Of a DNA stretch of 64,000 bases, positions 24,914 through 36,605 are shown piece after piece (position 1 is the stretch's first letter; every line of letters begins with the position of its first letter). The notes under the pieces were generated by a model. That model did not search any database. It saw only the letters and a list, made by a program, of their open reading frames with translations, and was not told the DNA's origin. This DNA comes from Siphonodentalium dalli. Its lineage: Eukaryota > Mollusca > Scaphopoda > Gadilida > Siphonodentaliidae. The position numbers and the translations under genes are program-made. Where the stretch lies: positions 171,437,107 through 171,501,106 of the forward strand of contig CP136061.1 of the NCBI GenBank assembly GCA_032622095.1, written 5' to 3'.

Positions 24914-25429
24914 AGGCACGGGTGGCATTCGTGGCAGAAATATTCATATTTGTTCAGATCGCCAACAACAGAAGGAAAATAAAAAACTATACAGTTCTGT
25001 TCATATGCCAAACATAATTAGGGCGTAAATAGTATGTTGTTGTCAAGACGTACAATGGTGTACGTATACAATAGCCTGATCGTGTTACAAACGCCGTGCT
25101 TCCGTTTACATAACACAGCACAATTCTATTGGTTAATCACACACAAATGATATAAACGCAATTTATTATCTCCATATCAGAAAAACAGTAACAAATAACG
25201 GTCTTTATGTTTACCATATCGGGTCTAAACAAAAGCCAAGAAACGTGTCTTTTTTGCTTTTGTTTACATAACAAGGGAAAACATTGACAATCACATACTG
25301 TTTATGCCAGATTTCAGATTGGTATAAGAACAAAATCTGTCTATATTTTACTATTCTTTATGTTTATAACGGTTTCTGGTGGAGGTGAATATTTTAACAA
25401 AATACCCCCCGCCAATGCCGCCCGTATCT
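24914..25429 (+). mobile_element. TTAA MITE-like module A in U9
   Basis: 516 bp between TTAA 24910-24913 and 25430-25433. Confidence 0.83.
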
Positions 25430-25992
25430 TTAATGACTGACCACAGATTAAATTCCATAATAAAATTAAAGATTTCTTAGATCAAGACTTCAGTGTCTCC
25501 AGTAAGTGGAAGAAATAGCTGCAAGTGCACTAAGGTGTGTATCATGTGTATCAATTCAACAGATTGTTTTGAAACAGCAACACTCTATCCATATCTTCGT
25601 CTGCGTTTGGATCGAAATAGTATGAACACTCTCAAACGAAAAGAGCAACTAACTTTCATGGACAAGAATCTTAGTCTTTAAAAGATACTATCATTTACAT
25701 AAAATCGTTTTGCGACTGACCTGTACAACAAGTCCGCATACTGGAACACGACGGAGCTTTCGGAAATGTATTTGCATTTTGTCATATAATTTATGCATGC
25801 GGCGATATAAAGCGATAAATAAACAGGAAACAGTGACTAATCCACGCATGCTATATTGAAATGGTGGATATGTACTTTACACCATTAGGGCGACATATAT
25901 GTTTAGCCAAAATGCCAGGTAACTGTAATACTTTATTTCTTCATGAGTGGCACCCGCGATTTTTGTAATGATAATGTCGGCTCGAGCTTTAA

Positions 25993-26485
25993 AGGCACGC
26001 GAGACCTTAATTGTCGAAAAATTCATATTTGTTCCAAACACCGTAAACAGAAAAACATTAAAACGCATAGAGTTTCGTTCATATAAACCATGACTATCGC
26101 GTAAACAGCATGTTATCATAAAGACCTACTATATTTTACCTAAGCAAGAGCCTGATTGTGTTACAGAAGACAGCACAATGCTACTGGCTAACCACACACA
26201 AATGGCATAAACGCTCTTTATAAGTTCCATATCAGGAATTCACCAACAAAGAACGCTCTTTATGTTTACCATCATAATATAAACAAACACCAGAAAAGTA
26301 ACTTTTTATGCTCTTGTTTACATAACAGTAGTCAAACATAAGACAATAACATACTGTTTATGCGATATTTCTTATTTGTATACGTACAAAGTCTGTTTAC
26401 ATTTTGATGTTCTTTCTGTTTGTGGCGGTTTTTGACGGGTGGAAATATTTTCACAGGATACCAACCGCCAAGGCCAACCGTACCT
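25993..26485 (+). mobile_element. TTAA MITE-like module B in U9
   Basis: 493 bp between TTAA 25989-25992 and 26486-26489. Confidence 0.85.
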
Positions 26486-26721
26486 TTAAGGATTGGTTCA
26501 ACCTAACGTTGGCAAGATATATACCACTATACCGTTCTAAACTGATACATTAAATATATACTAGAACTTGCATGTACACTGAACCTCCATTAGGACGACA
26601 TATATACTATAGTGCTTATATGTCTCCCTGATGTCAGATTAGCACATACAAACGCAGGCGATTCTACTGAACATGATAGCTTGTCTCATTTTCACTTACT
26701 ATTCGCGTATATATATATATA

Positions 26722-27524
26722 CTAGAAGGTGACCCGACTTCGTCCGGGCTATTAAAAAACCAAATTTCAAGTCGATTGCTCCACCCGTTTCCTAGATCTG
26801 GTCTGCGCATGCGCGAAACTGGTGTCGCACGTGCTCGGCGACCCGATAAAATTCGTATCCGGGGCAAGATACATTCACATACCAAATTTAAAGTCAATAT
26901 CTCAACCCGTTTCCGAGATCTCGTCTGCGCATGCGCGAAGCTGGCGTCGCACGTGCTCGGCGACCCGATAAAATTCGTATCCGGGGCAAGATACATTCAC
27001 ATACCAAATTTCAAGTCGATAGCTACACCCGTTTCCGAGATATATAGCCCAATGTCATTTGCGGATACCTCGGCCGGTGATGAGTTAACGCGACACAGTC
27101 AAATGCATCGGCAGGGTGAGAGTTAACGTAATCTAACTTTATGACCTCTGACGACGTCATAGAAATTACGCATTGATTTTATCCTGATAAAAGCATAGTA
27201 CCACTTGTACCTAATAATTGAGGCAGATAACTAAAACGGATACATACATATTATATATCGTTTGAAAGATAAAGCCACACAGATTCTAACCGTGCAAATT
27301 ATATGACTGGCAATTTATTATTCGCGCTATATCGAATCGATTTGTGAGCACCGAACTGAAATATATTAGCGCAAAAACGGCGTAAAAATAGATTTGACCT
27401 CCGCACGTGAAAAGTTGACGTCGCACGGACAAATAAATATGCCTATGTTCGTCTCCGGCCGAAAATACCCTAAAATACCAAATTTCATCGAAATTGGCTT
27501 AGTCGTTTTGGAGTCCATCGATTT

Positions 27525-27576
<52 letters not shown>

Positions 27577-27607
27577 AACACACAGATCTTTCAAAATATA
27601 TAATAGA
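26722..27607 (-). mobile_element. Non-autonomous Helitron-like element M3
   Basis: Minus-strand ends are TCTATTATATATTTTG and the CCCGGACGAAGTCGGG hairpin plus CTAG, inserted in a (TA)n unit junction. On the plus strand it runs: hairpin end, two 122-bp repeats with GCGCATGCGC, a shared core (about 27060-27420, also in E2, M6 and M14), one stretch of 131-bp-type sequence, then a long (CA)n. No protein gene. Confidence 0.85.
27528..27572. repeat. (CA)n microsatellite
   Basis: A pure CA tract near the 5' end of M3. The other elements have TG/TC-rich tracts in the same place, so it is the family's microsatellite slot. Confidence 0.95.
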
Positions 27608-29605
27608 TATATATATATATATATATAGGTAGAACATATACCGGTGCTGTGCTGAGTTAAAACGTTGCATGCCACAATGAAGCGATGGACATTTAAGCAA
27701 TCCGCATTAGGGCGACATATACGCATTTTATATGTGTCTTCCTAATATTAGGTTACTACATGCAGCAAAGAACGAATCCGATTTAACAATATTTCTCGAA
27801 TGGGAGGATGATTCTTGTATTTGTATATAGCCTATACATATATCGTTAATATGGAGAGCTGAAAATGTTCATAATTTATTTAAACAATATACGTATTTGC
27901 TTTTGACATTTCTTAGGGAGACACATACACTATTGTATATATGTCCCCCTATTGCTATGGTATTCTAATGTCACGCTAAAGTCAACACAGTGTAAACTCA
28001 GTGACAGGAACGCGAACATGTGTCATATTAATTAATTTCATAAATTTTAGCAGGATATTCACATTGGAAGTATCAAAATGAAGGGCACACTGCTTTTATG
28101 CGGATCTCCATTTATTGTCATAACTTCCATGTGACAATTCCTGGTAGTCTTTGAATGGTCACACCAACAGCATCAACACGAAGAACGACAATCTAGACAG
28201 ATCGATGGTTTTTTTTATTCAAAGTGTTCACACGGCAGCCGACTACAATTGTAGATAGTCATTACATTCGTGGTATATACAAGGCACAAAGCACCATTTA
28301 AAGGCACGGGTGGCATTCGATGCAGAAATATTCATATTTGTTCAGATCGCCAACAACAGAAGGAAAATAAAAAACTATACAGTTCTGTTCATATGCCAAA
28401 CATAATTAGGGCGTAAATAGTATGTTGTTGTCAAGACGTACAATGGTGTACGTATATAATAGCCTGATCGTGTTACAAATGCCGTGCTTCTGTTTACATA
28501 ACACAGCACAATTCTATTGGTTAATCACACACAAATGATATAAACGCAATTTATTATCTCCATATCAGAAAAACAGTAACAAATAACGCTCTTTATGTTT
28601 ACCATATCGGGTCTAAACAAAAGCCAAGAAACGTGTCTTTTTTGCTTTTGTTTACATAACAAGGGAAAAAATTGCCAATCACATACTGTTTATGCCATAT
28701 TTCAGATTGGTATAAGAACAAAGTCTGTCTATATTTTACTATTCTTTATGTTTATAACGGTTTCTGATGGAGGTGAATATTTTAACAAAATACCCTCCGC
28801 CAATGCCGCCCGTATCTTTAATGACTGACCACAGATTAAATTCCATAATACAATTAAAGATTTCTTAGATCAAGACTTCAGTGTCTCCAGTAAGTGGAAG
28901 AAATAGCTGCAAGTGCACTAAGGTGGGTATCATGTGTATCAATTCAACCGATTGTTTTGAAACAGCAACACTCTATCCATATCTTCGTCTGCGTTTGGAT
29001 CGAAATAGTATGAACACTCTCAAACGAAAAGAGCAACTAACTTTCATGGACAAGAATCTTAGTCTTTAAAAGATCCTATCATTTACATAAAATCGTTTTG
29101 CGACTGACCTGTACAACAAGTCCGCATACTGGAACACGACGGAGCTTTCGGAAATGTATTTGCGTTTTGTCATATATTTTATACATGCGGCGATATAAAG
29201 CGATAAATAAACAGGAAACAGTGACTAATCCACGCATGCTATATTGAAATGGTGGATATGTACTTTACACCATTAGGGCGACATATATGTTTAGCCAAAA
29301 TGCCAGGTAACTGTAATACTTTATTTCTTCATGAGTGGCACCCGCGATTTTTGTAATGATAATGTCGGCTCGAGCTTTAAGGATTGGTTCAACCTAACGT
29401 TGGCAAGATGTATACCACTACACTGTTCTAAACCGATACATTAAATATATACTAGAACTTGCATGTACACCGAACCTCCATTAGGACGACATATATACTA
29501 CATGTCCCATGCTGTTGTCAGATTAGCACATACAAACGCAGGCGATTCTACTGAACATGATAGCTTGTCTCATTTTCACTTACTATTCGCGTATATATGT
29601 ATATA
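27608..29605 (+). repeat. Satellite unit U10 (short, no module B)
   Basis: About 2.0 kb, with an empty module B site at 29377-29380. Unlike U6-U8 its flank reads gtcggctcgagc, like the full units. This means the module-free state occurs on two sequence backgrounds. Confidence 0.94.
28302..28817 (+). mobile_element. TTAA MITE-like module A in U10
   Basis: 516 bp between TTAA 28298-28301 and 28818-28821. Confidence 0.83.
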
Positions 29606-30282
29606 GGTAGAACATATACCGGTGCTGTGCTGAGTTAAAATGTTGCATGCCACAATGAAGCGATGGACATTTAAGCAATCCGCATTAGGGCGACATATAC
29701 GCATTTTATATGTGTCTCCCTAATATTAGGTTACTACATGCAGCAAAGAACGAATCCGATTTAACAATATTTTTCGAATGAGAGGATGATTCTTGTATGT
29801 GTATATAGCCTATACATATATCGTTAATATGGAGAGCTGAAAATGTTCATAATTTATTTAAACAATATACGTATTTGCTTTTGACATTTCTTAGGGAGAC
29901 ACATACACTATTGTATATATGTCCCCCTATTGCTATGGTTTTCTAATGTCACGCTAAAGTCAACACAGTGTAAACTCAGTGACATGAACTCGAACATGTG
30001 TCATATTAATTAATTTAATAAATATTAGCAGGATATTCATATTCGAAGTATCCCCATGAAGGGCAGACTGCTTTTATGCGGATCTTCATTGATTGTCATA
30101 AGTCCCATGTGACAATTCCTGGTAGTCTGTTTGTGAATGGTCACACCAACTGCATCAACAGGAAGAACGACAATCGAGACGGATCGATGTTTTTATTTAT
30201 TCAAAGTGTTCACAAGGCAGCCGACTACAATTGTAGATAGTCTTTACATTCGTGGCATATACAAAGCACAAAGCACTATTAA

Positions 30283-30799
30283 AGGCACGGGTGGCGTTCG
30301 ATGCAGAAATATTCATATTTGTTCAGATCGCCACCAACAGAAGGAAAATAAAAAACTATACAGTTCTGTTCATATGCCAAACATACCTCAGGGCGTAAAT
30401 AGTATGTTGTCGTCAAGACGTACAATGGTGTACGTATACAAGAGCCTGATCGTGTTACAAACGCCGTGCTTCTGTTTACATAACACAGTACAATTTTATT
30501 GATTAATCACACACACATGATATAAACGCTCTTTATTATCTCCATATCAGAAAAACAGTAACAAATAACGCTCTTTATGTTTACCATATTGGGTCAAAAC
30601 AAAAGCCAAGAAACGTGACTTTTTTTCTTTTGTTTACATAACAAGGGAAAAAATTGCCAATCACATACTGTTTATGCCAGATTTCAGATTGGTATAAGAA
30701 CAAATTCTGTCTAAATTTTACTATTATTTCTGTTTATGGCGGTTTTTGATGGATGTGAATATTTTAACAGCATACAATCCGCCAAATCCGCCCGTGTCT
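30283..30799 (+). mobile_element. TTAA MITE-like module A in U11
   Basis: 517 bp between TTAA 30279-30282 and 30800-30803. Both 11-mers intact. Confidence 0.82.
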
Positions 30800-31344
30800 T
30801 TAATGACTAACCACAGATTAAATTCCATAATAAAATTTAAGATTTCTTAATTCAAGACTTTAGTGTCTCCAGTGAGTGGAAGAAATAGCTGCAAGTGCAC
30901 TAAGGTGGGTGTCATGTGTATCAATTCAACCGATTGTTTTGCAACAGCAACGTCTGCGTTTGGATCGAAATAGTATGAACACTCTCAAACGTAAAGAGCA
31001 ACTAACTTTCATGGACAATAATCTTAGTCTTTAAAAGGTCTCATCATTTACATAAAACCGTTTTGCGACTGACCTGTACACAAGTCCGCATACTGGAACA
31101 CGACGGAGCTTTCGGAAATGTATTTGCGTTTTGTCATATATTTTATACATGCGGCGATATAATGCGATAAATAAACAGGAAACACTGACTAATCCACGCG
31201 TGCTATATCGAAGTGGTGGATATGTAATTTACACCATTAGGGCGACATATATGTTTAGCCAAAATGCCAGGTAACTGTAATACTTGATTTCTTCATGAGT
31301 GGCACCGGCGATTTTTGTAATGATAATGTCGGCTCGAGCTTTAA

Positions 31345-31837
31345 AGGCACGCGAGGCCTTAATTGTCGAAAAATTCATATTTGTTCCAAACACCGTAAAC
31401 AGAAAAACATTAAAACGCATAGAGTTTCGTTCATATAAACCATGACCATCGCGTAAACAGCATGTTATCATAAAGACCTACTATATTTTACCTAAGCAAG
31501 AGCCTGATTGTGTTACAGAAGACAGCACAATGCTACTGGCTAACCACACACAAATGACATTCACGCTCTTTATAAGTTCCATATCAGGAATTCACCAACA
31601 AAGAACGCTTTTTATGTTTACCATCATAATATAAACAAACACCAGAAAAGTAACTTTTTATGCTCTTGTTTACATAACAGTAGTCAAACATATGACAATA
31701 ACATACTGTTTATGCGATATTTCTTATTTGTATACGGACAAAGTCTGTCTACATTTTGATGTTCTTTCTGTTTGTGGCGGTTTTAGACGGGTGGAAATAT
31801 TTTCACAGGATACCAACCGCCAAGGCCAACCGTACCT
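31345..31837 (+). mobile_element. TTAA MITE-like module B in U11
   Basis: 493 bp between TTAA 31341-31344 and 31838-31841. Confidence 0.85.
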
Positions 31838-32073
31838 TTAAGGATTGGTTCAACCTAACGTTGGCAAGATATATACCACTATACCGTTCTAAACTGATAC
31901 ATTAAATATATACTAGAACTTGCATGTACACTGAACCTCCATTAGGACGACACATATACTATAGTGCTTATATGTCTCCCTGATGTCAGATTAGCACATA
32001 CAAACGCAGGCGATTCTACTAAACATGATAGCTTGTCTCATTTTCACTTACTATTCGCGTATATATGTATATA

Positions 32074-33160
32074 GGTAGAACATATACCGGTGCTGTGCTG
32101 AGTTAAAACGTTGCATGCCACAATGAAGCGATGGACATTTAAGCAATCTGCATTAGGGCGACATATACGCATTTTATATGTGTCTCCCTAATATTAGGTT
32201 ACTACATGCAGCAAAGAACGAATCCGATTTAACAATATTTCTCGAATGGGAGGATGATTCTTGTATTTGTATATACCCTATACATATATCGTTAATATGG
32301 AGAGCTGAAAATGTTCATAATTTATTTAAACAATATACGTATTTGCTTTTGACATTTCTTAGGGAGACACATACACTATTGTATATATGTCCCCCTATTG
32401 CTATGGTATTCTAATGTCACGCTAAAGTCAACACAGTGTAAACTCAGTGACATGAACTCGAACATGTGTCATATTAATTAATTTAATAAATATTAGCAGG
32501 ATATTCATATTCGAAGTATCAACATGAAGGGAAGACTGCTTTTATGCGGATCTTCATTGATTGTCATAAGTCCCATGTGACAATTCCTGGTAGTCTGTTT
32601 GTGAATGGTCACACCAACTGCATCAACAGGAAGAACGACAATCGAGACGGATCGATGTTTTTATTTATTCAAAGTGTTCACAAGGCAGCCGACTACAATT
32701 GTAGATAGTCTTTACATTCGTGGCATATACAAAGCACAAAGCACTATTTAAAGGCACGGGTGGCGTTCGATGCAGAAATATTCATATTTGTTCAGATCGC
32801 CACCAACAGAAGGAAAATAAAAAACTATACAGTTCTGTTCATATGCCAAACATACCTCAGGGCGTAAATAGTATGTTGTCGTCAAGACGTACAATGGTGT
32901 ACGTATACAATAGCCTGATCGTGTTACAAACGCCGTGCTTCTGTTTACATAACACAGTACAATTTTATTGATTAATCACACACACATGATATAAACGCTC
33001 TTTATTATCTCCATATCAGAAAAACAGTAACAAATAACGCTCTTTATGTTTACCATATTGGGTCTAAACAAAAGCCAAGAAACGTGACTTTTTTTCTTTT
33101 GTTTACATAACAGCATACAATCCGCCAAATCCGCCCGTGTCTTTAATGACTAACCACAGA
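32074..33160 (+). repeat. Satellite unit U12, left part
   Basis: Type II unit start through module A. It is interrupted at ccacaga by the insertion 33161-34280. Confidence 0.93.
32752..33142 (+). mobile_element. Internally deleted module A in U12
   Basis: TTAA at 32748-32751 and 33143-33146 and both ends are present, but about 125 bp are missing between tttacataaca and gcatacaatccgcc. The length is 391 bp. Confidence 0.8.
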
Positions 33161-34280
33161 TTGTAATACGACCCTGCCTAACTATGCTTAAAAGCCATGT
33201 CCTGATTGGCCAGTGGCCCGAGTTACCATGGCTATCTCGTTCCAGTTTTGTGGTACAATTCTACTTTTTCCAATTGTACCACGAAAAAAATCGGTTTATT
33301 CAGATCGCCGCACGCGACTTTTCCCGTCTTTTCTAACTCCGCGCAAACGGGGCATCAACGGAGTACACCCGCACCCGTAACCCTTTGAATTTTGCTACAT
33401 CTTGACAATCTTGAGAATTTTCTAGCGATTTGTCACTTGAAACCAGTTTGGTTGCCAATGAATATGGTCCAAATGATGTTATGGTATATTGATATATGTT
33501 ACGACCAAAGAAAGTTACTTAATAAGTATATTAAATGACAAAATAAATCCATGTGGCCGGGCTGTGCATTCGTCGATTCGAATCTCGATCATATTCGATA
33601 TTTCGGAATCAAGTTGAACATGAAAGCGTTTGTTTACCAGTACAGAAGGGGAATAAGATTAGTTTAGTAAACTAGATCATTTAGATCGCTTTGTGTAAGG
33701 AAATTGGTCCATAGTCGATGATCATATATTCATGTTGTCCCAACAACGTTCAAAACAGAAATGACCGCAAGAAGAGTGAGTAGTTGGGCGCGAAGCGCCC
33801 GGGATGGTCGAAAAGATCGAGTGATCTTCTCCTTCACCCCAAAATGACCGCAATCGTATGTCCTGTACAATTTAAATGAAACGCACGGGCGCCGCTGAAA
33901 ACACATCGTTTTTTAGCCAATCACAACGATTATTTCTATAAGAGGTGCCTCGAAAAGTCAACGGGGGAATTTCATAACAAGACAAGACATTACTAGAGTA
34001 CTCCATGCAAAGAAATCGAGTACGCCCAATACGAATTACACCACGAAATGTTTTCTCACCTGAGACCGAAAAAGCGCAGTATTTCGTTGACTATTCAGTC
34101 GAATTGTGACCATACACTTTCAGTCGTATTACAAAAGAAATAAATACACGGTGTATCGGTGTGTATGGTCAAGTTGTACCACAAAAAACTGATTGTAGGA
34201 CTCCGCTACGCGTCGTCCTACAATCAGTTTTTTGTGGTACAACTTGACCATACACACCTCTACACCGTGTATTTATTTCT
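33161..34280. mobile_element. Unclassified insertion with TIR-like ends and a long hairpin
   Basis: It separates ccacagatt from attaaattcc, which are contiguous in other units. The left end TTGTAATACGAC (33161-33172) has a perfect inverse at 34123-34134, followed by a 145-bp palindrome (34136-34280). Near the left is a smaller palindrome of GTGGTACAATT (33250-33260 and 33272-33282). A possible 3-bp target duplication is ATT. No long ORF; family not recognised. Confidence 0.7.
34136..34280. repeat. Near-perfect inverted repeat, 66-nt arms, 13-nt loop
   Basis: Arms 34136-34201 and 34215-34280 match at 64 of 66 positions; the loop is tccgctacgcgtc. If transcribed it would fold into a long hairpin. 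The arm contains TTGTACCAC, also found in the palindrome at 33250-33282. Confidence 0.93.
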
Positions 34281-34582
34281 CAATTAAATTCCATAATAAA
34301 ATTTAAGATTTCTTAATTCAAGACTTTAGTGTCTCCAGTGAGTGGAAGAAATAGCTGCAAGTGCACTAAGGTGGGTGTCATGTGTATCAATTCAACCGAT
34401 TGTTTTGCAACACTCTATCCATACCTTCGTCTGCGTTTGGATCGAAATAATATGAACACTCTCAAACGAAAAGAGCAACTAACTTTCATGGACAAGAATC
34501 TTAGTCTTTAAAAGGTCTCATCATTTACATAAAACCGTTTTGCGACTGACCTGTACACAAGTCCGCATACTGGAACACGACG
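34281..34582 (+). repeat. Satellite unit U12, right part (cut by Helitron train)
   Basis: The satellite resumes after the insertion and stops at ggaacacgacgga, where truncated Helitron E1 begins. The rest of this unit is absent. Confidence 0.9.
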
Positions 34583-34627
34583 GACAATTCAATGTCAAAG
34601 CCTTGACGAAGTCGGGTCACCTTCTAG
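34583..34627 (+). mobile_element. Helitron-like 3' end fragment E1
   Basis: Only the last ~45 bp of an element survive: caattcaatgtcaaag, a degenerate hairpin (ccttgacgaagtcggg), tcacctt and CTAG at 34624-34627. The next element starts TC at once. Confidence 0.7.
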
Positions 34628-35347
34628 TCTATTATATATTTTGAAAGATCTGTGTGTGTGTGTGTATCTGTCTGTGTGTGTGTAATCGATGAACTCAAAA
34701 ACGACCGACCCGATTTCGATGAAACTTGGTACGTGTGGGTATTTTCGGCCGGGGGTTAACATAGGCCTATTGATTTTCAGATCCGAGGTCAACTTTTCAC
34801 GTGCCGAGGTCAAATCTGTTTTTACGCCGTTTTGCGCTAATATATTTCAGTTCGGTGCTCACAAATCGATTCGATATAGCGCGAATAATAAATTGCCAGT
34901 CATATAATTTGCACGGTTAGAATCTGTGGCGCTTCATCTTTCCAATGATGTATCACACGCCTGTGTACGTTTAAAGTTTCTATATAATTATCGGGAAGAA
35001 CGCAGGACCATGCTTCGCTCGTCGAAAATCATTGCGTAAATATATTACGCCATCAACATATCGTGACGTGATCGCGTTAACTCTTAACCGGCCGATGTCG
35101 CGTTAACTCATCACCGGCCCAGGTATCCGCAAATGACATTGGGCTATATATCTCGGAAACGGGTGGAGCTATCGACTTGAAATTTGGCATGTGAATGTAT
35201 CTTGCCCCGGATACGAATTTTATCGGGTCGCCGCGCCCGTGCGACGCCAGCTTCGCGCATGCGCAGACCAGATCTCGCAAACGGGTGGAGATATCGACTT
35301 GAAATTTGGTTTTTGAATAGCCCGGACGAAGTCGGGTCACCTTCTAG
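34628..35347 (+). mobile_element. Helitron-like element E2
   Basis: 720 bp, starting TCTATTATATATTTTG directly after the CTAG of E1 and ending with the CCCGGACGAAGTCGGG hairpin and CTAG. Order: TG microsatellite, one 131-type stretch, the core shared with M3/M6/M14 (about 34780-35150), then about 1.5 copies of the 122-bp repeat. Confidence 0.86.
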
Positions 35348-36390
35348 TCTATTATATATTTTGAAAGATCTGTGTGTGTGTGTGTGTATCTGTCTGTGTG
35401 TGTGTGTGTAATCGATGAACTCAAAAACGACCGACCCGATTTCGATGAAACTTGGTACGTGGGGGTATTTTCGGCCGGGGGTTAACATAGGCCTATTGAT
35501 TTGCCCGTGCGACGTGACCTTGACCTTCAAAACTCATATCTCGGGATCCGCAGTGCTATCACGCCGGATTTAGCACTGCGATGCAGGGAGGATAACTCTA
35601 TATTCATACGTCGACGAACTTTAGCAATTTGCAGGCATGCAATTACGCATCGTGTATTTTTCCCAAAATTATAACACTTACAATATATATTGTCAATTTG
35701 CAGGCTATTAAAAATCGTGCATCTATCCCAAAATATATCATTTATTACAATTTCTGATATATAAATTTTGTTACAGCTAATATTCTTAGGTCTATTGTCG
35801 ATAGATTTATTTTTTGTATATTCACACCACGCTTAGGCTCAAGCTGTTTACATTTACCCCGCGGGTCTGGAATCTCATCCAAGAATCCATTTAGCTGAAA
35901 TGATACTTCGTTGTTGCGAAATGGAGTCTACCGGTGGCCCCAAGCCGTCAATGTCAACAACATCGAAATTGTTCAACTTTGACTGCGAGAAAATAATTAG
36001 TTAAAATTTACCACACAATGCTAATTTATCTTTACGTTGAAGCTTGATAATTAATGAGCGTGTGTATATGAGGCGCGTTTACATACTTTAGTGGAAATCA
36101 AATCGGGTAAAACTGGCGGATTTTTACGGACGAAATTTGATACATAGGGTATCTCGGTATCCGCTGGGCCGATTTCCCGGTATCCGCTTGCCCAATTTCC
36201 ACCATTTTTGGGGTGTTGGTGTTGGAAAATTGCCAGACGGATTTTGACAAAATTTGATACTTAGTGGACCATAGTGGTAATTGTTTCCAGGGAGTGTTTT
36301 GGACGGGTCAAATCGTGACCCCACCTGACCTTGACCTTCAAAATGGTCAATTCAATGTCAAAGCCCGGACGAAGTCGGGTCACCTTCTAG
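35348..36390 (+). mobile_element. Helitron-like element E3 with unique insert
   Basis: 1,043 bp with the same TC start and CTAG end. After the usual 5' part comes a segment (about 35530-36100) not found in the simple elements, AT-rich, with a 10-bp-stem inverted repeat at 35549-35580 (CGCAGTGCTA/TAGCACTGCG). Part of it (around gcgcgtttacatac) recurs inverted in M6. It is a candidate captured sequence of unknown source. Confidence 0.83.
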
Positions 36391-36605
36391 TCTCATATAT
36401 ATTTTGAAGACCTCTGTCTGTCTGTTTGTCTGTATGTTTGTCATTAATACAAATCTACGATTCTCGACCGATCGGGACGAAACTTGGTGCGTGTGTGTAG
36501 TTTGACCAGGCGGTGGACGTTGTCGTATTGGCGAGCCCGTGCGGCGCCCGCTTCGCGCATGCGCAGACGAGATCTCGGAAACGGGTGGAGCTATCGACTT
36601 GAAAT

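Larger units (their letters stand above)
24239..26721 (+). repeat. 2.5-kb satellite unit U9 (full)
   Basis: A unit of 2,483 bp with both modules. Its first ~1.2 kb resembles U7/U8 (shared cttataccgg start and gtgcttccgtttac), while the part from module B onward resembles U1-U3. It therefore looks like a recombinant between short and full unit types. It ends in (TA)n, where Helitron M3 sits. Confidence 0.93.
29606..32073 (+). repeat. Satellite unit U11 (type II, full)
   Basis: A unit of 2,468 bp with type II module A and a full module B. It has a small deletion after gcaacagcaac that breaks the short frame open in other units, which argues against that frame being coding. Confidence 0.94.

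Noticed and set aside
26776-27126. Arg/Cys-rich frames in 122-bp repeats, on both strands
   Set aside because: The 122-bp repeat happens to lack stops in several frames on both strands. The peptides are translations of tandem repeats and carry no known domain.
27366-27726. Frames with long Cys-Val or Thr-His runs
   Set aside because: These are translations of (CA)n microsatellites.
33560-33600. tRNA-like B box (gattcgaatctc)
   Set aside because: No matching A box or cloverleaf around it, so neither a tRNA nor a SINE head is supported.
2600-34600. CRISPR array or phage-like direct repeats
   Set aside because: The repeats are kilobase-scale satellite units with no short repeat-spacer pattern, and the DNA is clearly eukaryotic.
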